A stretch of 64,000 bases of DNA from NCBI GenBank assembly GCA_963514095.1, contig OY741267.1, positions 2,578,413 through 2,642,412 on the forward strand, written 5' to 3'. The notes beneath the pieces are model-generated. The model was given only the letters and a program-made list of their open reading frames with translations. It had not been told where the DNA came from and did not search any database. The DNA comes from Eutrigla gurnardus (Eukaryota; Chordata; Actinopteri; Perciformes; Triglidae). A program made the position numbers and the translations under genes. Below, in pieces: positions 54,003 through 64,000 of the stretch. Numbering within the stretch: the stretch's first letter is position 1; each line of letters opens with the position of its first letter.

Positions 54003-55420
54003 CAGGGGTATTCAGTTAAAAGTCACTGAGGTCCAGTTACTAAAATTTCCTCCAAGTGAAGGTCCGAACCTCACAAGTCCAACTTATGTCTTATAGCCTA
54101 CCCCACATTTTCATATGGTTTCAACAATATTCATTGTCAATTTTCAACACTTGAACTAAATATTACTAAAATACAATAAAAAAAACCTAAATATTTTACC
54201 ATAAATAAAAGTAGTCCCAAGCGAATTAACTTAAGGCCTTTAAAAACAGAACACAACTCGTCTCTTTGTTTCCCCTCAAATAATGTCAGTAACGGCGTTC
54301 AAGCACTCCTTCACAATTGTCCCATCACTAAATGTTTTTTTATGTTGCCCCAAAATCCACGATACGTTCAGCGAACATTCGTTGACACGTTGCTGGGCTG
54401 TAAATGAATGCATGATGAGTTGGGTAGATCTGTCATATTGGCCTTGCAGTTTGGTTATTGTGCGTGCCCTCAGCACGGACTTCAGTGGATAACTTTGCTC
54501 AAAATATCTGTGCTTTGTTTCGTAGCGGCGCTTCACATCGCCGCTTTTGATTAATGCCACGTTTTCGGAGCATATGAGGCACACGGGTTTGGAACTGCCA
54601 TCGCTGTCTCTCTCTTTTCTCTTGCTCTCTCTGGTGTGCTGAGGGTAAACAAACGATTTGATTGGCTCAATTCAGTGAAGTCATTAGGCGCGTATCCAAT
54701 AATGCATGCGCATGCATTTGCCTCGCATAACCAGGCATTCTGGGATGAAAACGTCACAAATGCTGGTGATAACTTCCCTTTGCGACATGTCACATGGCTT
54801 TAAAAACTCGCGGTATCTCCAGGTACCTCCCTCCGCATGCTTTTCTCTGCAGATGGTCTGAAATAAGTGCGGACATAAGACACTCCCCTCAACGTTGCCC
54901 TAGTTGGTTAGAATTATCACGTGGTATTTCCCACGTGAGAAAGTTCCTCAGCCTCCGTCAACAACGGGACTTCAAATGCCTCGGCTCGAGTTCGTCAGCG
55001 ACGAAGAAAGCCAGCGCCACTGGGCAGGCCATATTCTTTGTGCAAAGTCTGTGAAGTTTCCCCTGGCTCGACAGTTTTTGTTATGTATATAATTATTAAT
55101 AAAGTTTTTTTTAAAAAAGGCCGTGAAGTGCACCTGTGTCCGACTTTCCGTGGTGGGAACTTGACATGTTTATGACGAGTTCCGGCGGATCCTCTCAAGT
55201 CTCGTGCATGCATCGGAGCAAATGCATGCGATCTGAAACGCAGCCAATGTCGTATTAACTGGAGTAGCTACGCCCACTGTAGCCGCGACCGTTGAAAAAA
55301 AAGATAATGCTCTATGAAAATGATCTATTCTCGTGAATTCATCAGAGATTGGTCATGGGTCCGGACAGAACCATCTATCGGTCCGGACCCGGACTGCGGT
55401 CCGCCATTTGGGGATGCCTG
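54003..55420 (-). mobile_element. hAT derivative, both ends present (inverted copy of 36129-37367)
   Basis: Ends caggggtattcag and gggatgcctg have hAT-type CAGG/CCTG termini. Flanks ccatagga and gtatagga agree at 6 of 8 positions, a plausible decayed duplication. The 1418-bp body includes the same transposase fragment as the intron-6 copy. Confidence 0.85.
54276..54584 (-). pseudogene. hAT transposase N-terminal fragment (second copy)
   Basis: Its 102-residue translation is identical to that of 37018-37326, with CLICSENVALI and the SFTAQQRVNECS block, and the same frame break before it. The shared frame break means both copies came from one already defective source. Confidence 0.75.
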
Positions 55421-56328
55421 GTATAGGATATGTGAGTGTAAATTCACTGAAACAAAACATTACAGCATGACGGTACACAAAAGAATGACTTGTGTGTAAA
55501 ATGTTGACACAAGCAGTTATGCCATCACACATGTATTTGTCAATTGTCTTTTCTTCGTTAACTTATATCCTTTTTTTCCACAAGGATTGAGAGTATGAGA
55601 GTTCATTCTTCAACGTGTGTCTGATGGAACAGTGTGTTGTAGAACTACAAACCCGTAAGCAGAACGTGTACTTTTGGAGTAGTGAGCTCATTTGGTGTGT
55701 GTCTGTCGCTCAAATGAAATAGGAGGATGTTGTATGGATTTGTGTTTTATCTGCCGAGGGACAACAGATGAAAACTAACCATTGTTCTGACTCTAGCGTA
55801 TTTATATTGTGTATTTAGACTGATGTCCATTATGCACTGTCCCTATTAAATAGATAAATACATTTGGTAAATCCTTGCCACCTTTCGGTTGAACAGCAAG
55901 GCGTCTGTGAGAGACCTTCATATCACTTTTCTTCCCTTTTCACGGTGGAGGAAGGATGTCTCATCTCAACGTGTCCTTCTTCATTCAAGCTGAGCTACAC
56001 AGCGACCAGCAGTCACATCAGAGGTGTGTTTGCTTTGGAATGGAAATGATTTGATGGACAGTTCAACTGACACAGACGACCCCTTCCTCTTGGTCATGTA
56101 ATACTAACCTTACAGTCTGTCTGGCCTCTCACTCCGACGCCCTGGACACGTGGGTATTTGTGTGGGGGATGTAGTCCTATTCCTGTTTGAGCTTCCCCTG
56201 CTCTACTTCACCAATTAGACAGCAGCAGATTAACAGCCGGAGGAAGGAGGGCCCATAATGCACCATGAACCCTGCTTCACACAGAATACAACTCCACATG
56301 GAGACTGGAGTCCTCCAGGTCTCGGGTG
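55421..56328. other. No recognisable gene
   Basis: AT-rich sequence up to the assembly gap. No motif-bearing ORF. Confidence 0.3.
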
Positions 56329-56528
56329 NNNNNNNNNNNNNNNNNNNNNNNNNNNNNNNNNNNNNNNNNNNNNNNNNNNNNNNNNNNNNNNNNNNNNNNN
56401 NNNNNNNNNNNNNNNNNNNNNNNNNNNNNNNNNNNNNNNNNNNNNNNNNNNNNNNNNNNNNNNNNNNNNNNNNNNNNNNNNNNNNNNNNNNNNNNNNNNN
56501 NNNNNNNNNNNNNNNNNNNNNNNNNNNN
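56329..56528. other. Assembly gap (200 N)
   Basis: A run of exactly 200 N. The right flank is a tandem repeat, so the gap is probably a collapsed satellite of uncertain length. Reading frames crossing it are meaningless. Confidence 0.99.
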
Positions 56529-56632
56529 CAGGCTCCCAGCAGACAAGGGATCCCAGCAGACAAGGGATCCCAGCAGACAAGGGATCCCAGCAGGACAAGG
56601 GATCCCAGCAGACAAGGGATCCCAGCAAAATA
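56529..56632. repeat. 17-bp tandem repeat beside the gap
   Basis: About six units of gcagacaagggatccca, one with an extra g (caggacaag). Confidence 0.95.
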
Positions 56633-56817
56633 ACACTGTTGTCCTCTCCCTCCTTTCATGACTCACACGAGAGTTTACTGGTCCAGTGAACCGGGACTGG
56701 AATCTGGAAGGACTAGACAATTATGAAATTGAACTACAATTCGTGTGCTACCAATGCCAAATCAAATGTACATGGACATGTAACATACCTTTATTGTAAA
56801 AGAAATCAAACAATAAA

Positions 56818-57060
56818 TCATCTCAAATAATGAATGAGGTCTTGGTCTCTGATCAGTCGTCCATTGGTGTTGACGATGCAGCAGTCCCAGTCCGTCTCCG
56901 CTGCTGCTCTTGACCCCCGTCCCTCCAGAGACAGGACAGCAGGCAGCAGTGATGTCGCCGGCCCGGCTGGGACCTGCAGCTGGTGGGACGATGACATTTC
57001 CATTGGGGCCCTTGTTGCATGCTTGAATGTGTCTGTGCTGCTGAATTGCAACTCCCTGAT
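56818..57060 (-). CDS. Possible terminal exon of an unidentified minus-strand gene
   Basis: After a possible acceptor (ggactatcag) the frame reads ELQFSSTDTFKHATRAP ... ETDWDCCIVNTNGRLIRDQD and LIHYLR, then TGA at 56818-56820. An AATAAA on the minus strand (56790-56795) follows 23 bp after the stop. The charged, hydrophobic C-terminus looks protein-like, but I do not recognise it. No upstream exon could be joined with confidence. Confidence 0.3.
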   Translation of the reverse strand: MRELQFSSTDTFKHATRAPMEMSSSHQLQVPAGPATSLLPAVLSLEGRGSRAAAETDWDCCIVNTNGRLIRDQDLIHYLR

Positions 57061-57820
57061 AGTCCGGTAGAGAACTAAGTACCTGGCTATTTGTTAAAGA
57101 TGTTCTTCAAATTCAAACCTGGTTGGGCTGCAGCCGACTCATGCAGGGAAGACGTCCGTGTGCAGGCAGGGATCACCTATTGGTTGTTTTCATTTCCAGT
57201 GGGAAGCAAACCAACATGTTCATGCTGCCTCTCTCTTGATCGTGATAAACGTGTCCCTTCAACCAGACTGCTGGATCAAAGCGGTCCCTCCGGTAGTTTA
57301 GGTAGAGAGCAGACACTCCGCCTGACGTCCTGCTTCTCCCTCCCCACTGGTCTCTTCAGCTTTAAGACCCCCAGTCTCCACTCCCAGTAACAAACCTACA
57401 CACTCCCCAATGGCATAGTTGCATCACTCAATGTACCTTTAGACACATTGCAAACTAGTATGGGCCCACACATACAAATGGAAACGCACAATTAACTTCA
57501 AATAATACTTAGCAAACTGACCAGAAAGTCTCCACTCCTACAAACAGAATCACCGGCCTCTCACCTCGTTAAAATCAACACAGCTCCAGAGAAAACAGCT
57601 GCAGCTCGGATCCTAATATCATCATATTCTCTATACATGTGCATGAATGGAAAGTTGTTTATGGAAATGATTGTATCTATTGCATGTTTTATTGCATGAT
57701 CACCAGATTTAAATGTGTGTTATCATATTAAATATGTGATACTGATGCAGAACGAACAGCAGAGTAAAGCCACAGCATCCTGTCGACAGGAGGCCGATCC
57801 CGGTCTCAAGGGCAAAGAGG
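57061..57820. other. No recognisable feature
   Basis: Contains several short ORFs on both strands without motifs. Confidence 0.3.
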
Positions 57821-57829
57821 GGGAGGATG

Positions 57830-58262
57830 GTGGTGGTGGTGGGGGGAGGGGGTCTGCATGGTGACGTCACCCTGCCCCTGCCGCTGGAAGCCTTCTCCTG
57901 CGCGTAACCCACCGCCCGCGCGCACTGTGCGGGAGGATGAATCCAAACACTTTAATGTCAGCGAACACATCCGTGTCCAACATTAAACCGATTAACCGGG
58001 ATGCTGTTTGACCATCGGGGGACGACGGCGACTCGGCGACACGTCTTCCGCCGTGGATGCATGTGAATGTGTCTTTGTCGGGCATGGAGGGCGGAATGGA
58101 GAGAAGAGGAGGATGTGAGGGCGCCGCTGGCACAACACCGGGATGGATGCTGGAGGAGAGGATGCGACAAAGACGCGCAGCTCCGACGTCGACGCTCTTC
58201 GCTTTTAGGGACTCAGTCTGGTTTTAGATCTGACGACGAGCGGCTGCTGTGTGCGTTAATAC
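57830..58262. promoter_or_regulatory. CpG-rich promoter-like region with palindromic CRE
   Basis: Many CG dinucleotides (gcccgcgcgcactgtgcggg, gacgacggcgactcggcgac) contrast with the CpG-poor surroundings. TGACGTCA at 57862-57869 is a full cAMP-response element. The stretch may be a first exon and promoter of a gene reading out of the window, or the 5' end of the gene ending at 56818. The strand is undecided. Confidence 0.45.
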
Positions 58263-59196
58263 ACTGATGTGAGTTGCATCCGATGCTAATTACTGCTGAA
58301 AAATGGGTATTTCATCATGGACGTCATCATATTGTTTGACAGAATGTCGTGGTTGAGGCGTTGATGGAGCATAAAGGCTGCGTGGCCTCCTGTAATCATT
58401 TGCTCCATGTAACGTCGCAGCGCTGCCGGGAATCAACCCATTCTCTGTGTGACATTCCTCAGGGGACGTGTGTGTCAGCGCCAGGATGCTTGCTATGTTT
58501 CTATAATCTACCACTTTATAATGTTCTTCCAATTCCATCTTCACTGTGGATACATAATATACATATGTGTACATGATATACCGTTTTAGTGTGTCACCAC
58601 TTGGCTTAGAAAGGTTTTCCTATAAATAAAGAAAGGTTTTTGCACACTATAGAGCCTTAAAGTCATCTTTGGTCGCCACGGTGACGGATGGAGATGCCCA
58701 GGTCTCCATCTGTTTACGTTCTGGGGCTCAAATCTGGTCTTAGCCTCATTTAGATCCCTGCAGCCTGGGCTCCAGCTGTAATGGCTGCCTGCGTCATGTG
58801 TCCCTGACATGGAAGAGACAGACGGAATATGACCTGTCTGTGCATGAACAGCTGATGGACAGAGCGGAAGTAACATGATCAGCATGTTTCCTTTCAATGG
58901 TGTCAGCAAGAATTTCAACTAATCCAAACCCAACAGGTAAACGTGTGTTCATTATAGGGGACTCCTTTATAGATGACACAACTACAGACATGCACGTATG
59001 CTTGAAGACAAAAACTGACAATTGATGTTGATAATTTATAGTATAGTTTCACTTCAACACTCAAGGTTACTGTCACCGTCTCCTCTGAGATTGTGGGCTT
59101 CCTCTCTCAGTGTTCACAGTGGACCTTGATTTCAAATCAGTCAATTAAGGCACGCGGTGAATGCCAAGAGAGGAGCCTCGCTGCTCCAAAGTGTCT

Positions 59197-59198
<2 letters not shown>
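58263..59198. other. No recognisable feature
   Basis: AT-rich. Could be an intron if the CpG-rich stretch is a first exon. Confidence 0.3.

Positions 59199-59264
<66 letters not shown>
59199..59264. repeat. GT microsatellite
   Basis: About 32 uninterrupted gt units. Confidence 0.95.
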
Positions 59265-59266
<2 letters not shown>

Positions 59267-59841
59267 TGTGTGGAAGAAAAACTCTTCAGGTCCAATTCTG
59301 TGGCTGGTTCAAATGAGGTTTAATCACTGACAGTGGAGAAAATAAATTCACAGTGTATCCATGAAGATCCAGTCTCCCGAATGGCCTGGCCGAGGTGGAT
59401 TTATACAGAACATTGATCAATGTATATGAGACAAATGTTACGGAGACAGTTCAGGAAGAGGGAAAGAGTCTTTTCATCAAGACGGCAAGGGTTAGATTCA
59501 ATAGAAACAGCTCAGCAGGACATTTGATGTTCCCGAGAGAAAGGAACATTATATGAGGAACAAATAAGAAATGTAAGGTAACACATTTTCTTCTACAACT
59601 GCATACAGTCTATGTAGAGCAGTCTGCCTCTCTCTGGCACCATACAGGCTTTTGTCCTGGAACGTGACAAAAAACACTCACAATATGATGCCATGTATGA
59701 ATTTCCAGGATCATAGTGAATATCGTCACGAGTTCTCTATCATAGAGAAGTGAAAAATAGAGTGATTTAAAAAGCAGGCCTCCAGGAATGCTCAGAAAAA
59801 GAAAAGACTCACACTATGTTGCTATTTCTAAAATTATATTT

Positions 59842-62800
59842 AGGGCCCGAGCGCCGACAACGTCGGGCTGCGAAGCCCTATTGTTATTCGAATGTTTTTT
59901 CTTATTATTATTTTTTCACATGTTCGAGCTGCGTTTTGGGAGTCTTCGCCTGAAAAAAAACTAACGCAAATTGGAGTGTCTATAGGGCCTGGCGAAAAAT
60001 TTGAGAATTTGGCGTCTTCGCATTCACCCACGAAAAAGTTGCTCGCTAGCGCCACCTAGAGTGGAGAATCGCCAGCCCCGCCGCACCGTAACTCCGATTG
60101 ACATGAAACTTTGCACACATGTGCAAACATGTCTCCTCTACAAAAAATCCTCTTGGAGTACCAAAGTCCGCCTAGAAAAATTTTCCGCCATCTTGGATTT
60201 TATGAAAAACAGGACGTTGCGCATTTCTCGGACACCGCAGGTCCGATTTGGACGAAATTCGGTACGCATACTCTTTAGACCTAGCTATGGTTATGGTCCC
60301 AAAAGGTTTTGGAAATATGCATTTAATCAGGAGATATCGGCCAATGAACATTAGAGGGTGTGGCTACCAAAATGCAATTAGCATAACTCTATAACCTTTG
60401 CCCCTAAAATTACCAAACTCGAAATCTATGTTGACATCGCTTGAAAGAACATGTATGTCAAGTTTCATCTAAATCGACTCATATTTGCCACTTCCAAAAA
60501 ATCCCAAATATTGCCAGTTATGCCCGTTTTTGGCTGTTTTTGGCCTTTCACAGGGGTCACGCTAAATCAAAAACTGATTATACCGTTGATCCGATCGATA
60601 CCAAAATTGGATATGTTGTTGGAAAGGCCTTACGGACAAAAAGTATGCCAAAGATGTCCAGAATATTTAGGGGCGTGGCCACGGCGACGCCTTGACTGCG
60701 CTACTATTTTTAACTTTCGCCATAGGCATTAAAGCTGTTATAACTTCACCGTTTCTTCTCCGATCTGCTCCAAAATATTCATGCTTGTTAACAATCACGT
60801 CCTGAACACAACTGCACTGCAATTTTAACTGACAGGTAGAGCGCCACCTAATGGCAAAATGAAATGTGACCGATTTTATGCCCATCTTCTGAGCAACAGC
60901 CCCCCCTCTAGGTAGGGCGTACACGCATGAAACATTTTTTCCTAGATAGCCCAAGTGCAGTAGTACAAAAAAGCCTCTTGGACCCACCGCCTCAAGTCAT
61001 GATAAAGTAGGTAAAAAAAATGTTTTTAGCCAAGTGTGTAAATCAGCCAGGTTTTCACTCAATCTTCACTCGGGGAGCATAGAGGGGAGAGACACAGGCG
61101 CACAGCGACCACCAGATGGAGTCAGAGATCTATCAGTGACACATGGAGATCTGTGAATCTCACATGCAGCTCAATCTGCCTCACAGCAGATCAACAGCCA
61201 TGCCACTTTTAATTCCTTTTTTTTAATTCCTCTCATTACAGCCTGGACACAAAGGGAGGAGGAGAGATGACACACATCTCCACATGCACCTCACACAGCT
61301 GTCAGTTGAACTCTGCCATAAACATAATAACTTCAGTGTTTCTTCTCTGATCTGCTCCAAACTTTGCACACTTGATTAGAGTTCCTTCCTGAACACATCT
61401 GCACTTTGATATTCACTCACAGTCAGAGCGCCACCTACTGGCCACAGGAAATGTCATTGATTTAGTCACTTTTCCCAAGTTAAAGCCACACCTGATTTTT
61501 TTTATAACTAATTCCTCTCATTTCAGCTTGCAAGGAGGACACAGGGGGAGGAGGAGAGGTCACACAGGGGGAGGAGGAGAGATGTCATGAAGGCAGAGAC
61601 ATGTGTGTGAGCTCTGTGACTGAAATGTAGTTTCACTTTGGATCACAGCAGATCAACAGCCATGCCACTTTTAATTCCTCTAATTTCAGCCTGGACACAA
61701 AGGGAGGAGGAGAGATGGCACACATCTCCACATGCATCTCACACAGCTGTCACTTGAACTCTGCCATAAACATAATAACTTCAGTGTTTCTTCTCTGATC
61801 TGCTCCAAACTGTGCACACTTGATTAGAGTTCCTTCCTGAACACATCTGCACTTTGATATACACTCACAGTCAGAGCGCCACCTACTGGCGACAGGAAAT
61901 GTCATTGATTTTGTGAATTTTTCCAAGTTAAAGCCACACCTGATTCTTTTTAACTAATTCCTCTCATTTCAGCTTGCAAGGAGGACACAGGGGGAGGAGG
62001 AGAGGTCACACTAGGTGGAGGAGGAGAGATGTCAGGAAGGCATGAACATGTGTGTGAGCTCTGTGACTGAAATGTAGTTTCACTTTGGATCACACCAGAT
62101 CAACAGTCATGCCACTTTTAATTCCTTTTTTTAAATTCCTGTACTTTCAGCCTGGACACAAAGGGAGGAGGAGAGATGGCACACATCTCCACATGCATCT
62201 CACACAGCTGTCACTTGAACTCTGCCATAAACATAATAACTTCAGTGTTTCTTCTCTGATCTGCTCCAAACTTTGCACACTTGATTAGAGTTCCTTCCTG
62301 AACACATCTGCACTTTGATATTCACTCACAGTCAGAGCGCCACCTACTGGCCACAGGAAATGTCATTGATTTTGTGAATTTTTCCAAGTTAAAGCCACAC
62401 CTGATTTTTTTTATAACTAATTCCTCTCATTTCAGCTTGCAAGGAGGACACAGGGGGAGGAGGAGAGGTCACACTTCACATGCACCACACACAGCTGTCA
62501 GTTGAACTCTGCCATGAACATTATAACTTCAGTGTTTCTTCTCTGATCTGCTCCAAACTTTGCACACCTGATAAGAGTTCCTTCCTGAACACATCTGCAC
62601 TGTGATATTCACGCACAGTCAGAGCGCCACCTACTGGTGACAGGAAATGTCATTGATTTAGTCATTTTTTCCAAGTTAAAGCCACACCTGATTTTTTTTT
62701 ATAGCTAATTCCTCTCATTTCAGCTTGCAGGGAGGAGGAGAGGTCACACTAGGTGGAGGAGGAGAGATGTCAGGAAGGCATGAACATGTGTGTGAGCTCT

Positions 62801-63545
62801 GTGACTGAAATGTAGTTTCACTTTGGATCACACCAGATCAACAGCCATGCCACTTTTGATTCCTTTTTTTAAATTCCTCTCATTTCAGCCTGGACACAGA
62901 GAGGAGGACAGATGACACACTTTACATGCATCTCACACTGCTGTCAGCTGAACTCTGTCATTAACATCCATAATATTATAACTTCAGTGTTTGTTCTCTG
63001 ATCTGCTCCAAACTTTGCACACTTGATTACAGTTCCTTCCTGAACACATCTGCACTTTCACATTCACTCTGTCAGAGCGCCACCTACTGGTGACAGGAAA
63101 TGTCATTGATTTTGTGATTTTTTCCAAGTTAAAGCCACACCTGATTTTTTTTATAACTAATTCCTCTCATCTCACCTTGCAAGGAGGACACAGGGAGAGG
63201 AGGAGAGGTCACACTAGGGGGAGGAGGAAAGATGTCAGGAAGGCATGAACATGTGTGTATGTGACAGACAGATGGCTTTAAATGTCAATCGCTTGTGTCT
63301 AAACTCGCGCCACGAGGAGGTGGCTGCTGCACAGGTAGGCGGCTGCCACGCGTGTGAATGCAGGCACTCCACGACCGCACGTGACAGACGGATGCCTTTC
63401 GGTGTCAAATCGCTTGTGTCTCGACTTGCGCCAGGAGAGGCGGCCGCGCCAAGGGCAGCGTCCACGACACTGCCCTGTGACCGCAGGCACTCCACGACCG
63501 CATATAAGCTCGGGCCCGTCACGATACTGCTCGCAGTTTTAATTA
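59842..63545 (+). mobile_element. Long dispersed teleost element with internal tandem repeats, class unknown
   Basis: Starts gggcccgagcgccgac and closes near cgggcccgtcacgatactgc then tcgcagttttaatt, termini that I recall from a very common, poorly classified fish repeat. The left terminal gggcccgagc is inverted at 63511-63520 (gctcgggccc). The first kilobase contains phrases such as tgacatgaaactttgcacac and agcgccacctagagtgg. From 61300 to 63250 blocks of about 450 bp repeat. No protein-coding frame of note. Confidence 0.6.
61310..63250 (+). repeat. About 450-bp tandem units with CTCF-core matches
   Basis: The word cttcagtgtttcttctctga (or a near form) recurs at about 61331, 61779, 62240, 62527 and 62983, with an older version at about 60739. 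Each of the five young units contains gcgccacctactgg (61428, 61876, 62337, 62624, 63077). One unit is shortened to 287 bp. Confidence 0.9.
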
Positions 63546-64000
63546 TACATTATTTTTTTGCCAACTGTGATGAAGTGAAGTCATTCCAGTATATTATGAT
63601 GATTATCAGAATTGTGATTATTGCAATTTTTTTTGGCAGCATAATCGTGACATGACATATTCATATCATCCCATTCCTACAGGTTCTTGTTCAGACAAGC
63701 GGTTTATTTTCCATTTGGAAAGCCTTTAGAAGAAAATCATCAGCAGGGAAACTTTCTTTGCATGTGGTCATTGCTGTGTCAAATAACCTAAGAAGTCAAA
63801 GGAACACTGTTATTACTACAACAAATGAGTAAGATACAAGCGTGGAAGATGTATTCAAAAAGTTTACTTCAAATCAAAGTCCTGAATTCAAAATATTTAT
63901 CTCATCCCCAATTTAACCACGTTATTAAGATGCTCTCAATCAACATACCATCAACTATTTCAAAGCAAGTTGGCGATATAATGAAAGATTAGTGGAAATG
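63546..64000. other. No recognisable feature
   Basis: AT-rich end of the window. Confidence 0.3.

Noticed and set aside
56177..56720. ORFs crossing the N run
   Set aside because: They consist mostly of unknown residues over the assembly gap and end in 17-bp repeats.
58067..58267. Plus-strand ORF in the CpG-rich region
   Set aside because: Arg-rich translation is expected from CpG-rich DNA. It is better viewed as promoter or 5' UTR.
59842..63545. Idea that the gggcccgagc element is a Tc1/hAT-type DNA transposon
   Set aside because: Only about 10 bp of the ends are inverted, no TSD could be read, and no transposase motif is present. I leave the class open.

Overview
The window is teleost nuclear DNA. 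It shows small phase-matched exons in large introns, AC/GT microsatellites, Tc1/mariner, hAT, Harbinger-like, BEL/Pao, Gypsy-like and L1 elements, tRNA-derived SINEs of fish type, and one 200-base assembly gap (56329-56528). SINE tails of the kind seen in percomorph fishes suggest that group, but the species cannot be named.

The main host gene is a CDC14A-type dual-specificity phosphatase on the minus strand. Thirteen phase-consistent coding exons run from the ATG at 52091-52093 down to 29700, and a possible short last exon lies at 29590-29638. The HCX5R signature is split across exons 9 and 10. Its introns hold most of the odd sequence between 29 and 52 kb: a stacked hAT composite (36032-39215), a hAT element (33485-34729), a 70-bp minisatellite with CTCF-like motifs, a 33-bp minisatellite with a 495-bp higher-order period, a solo LTR disrupted by an L1, CR1/L2-type LINE pieces and Harbinger-like remnants. 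About 880 bp of CA-rich microsatellite lies 0.4 kb upstream of the start codon.

Left part (1-29 kb). At the left edge are the last exon of a HECT-like protein (plus strand) and, converging on it, a multi-exon integrase-core gene (minus strand, 1113-4514). The integrase gene has a DDE triad but carries an internal deletion and frameshift. Then come a 54-bp minisatellite, several TIR elements with clear target-site duplications, and a very young BEL/Pao retrotransposon (13254-20854). The BEL has an uninterrupted 2047-codon gag-pol ORF and near-identical LTRs, and it sits inside a DNA transposon. A second copy of that DNA transposon (23760-24624) carries a Gypsy-like solo LTR. Between them is an internally deleted L1/Tx1-type LINE. 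A Tc1 element (27397-29225) with a nearly complete transposase has itself been hit by a SINE.

Right part (53-64 kb). A hAT derivative at 54003-55420 is an inverted copy of one inside the cdc14a intron-6 composite. Next come the assembly gap inside a 17-bp tandem repeat, an unidentified possible terminal exon (56818-57060), a CpG-rich stretch with a palindromic CRE (57862-57869), and a long dispersed element (about 59842-63545). That element has repeats of about 450 bp, each carrying a perfect match to the CTCF core consensus.
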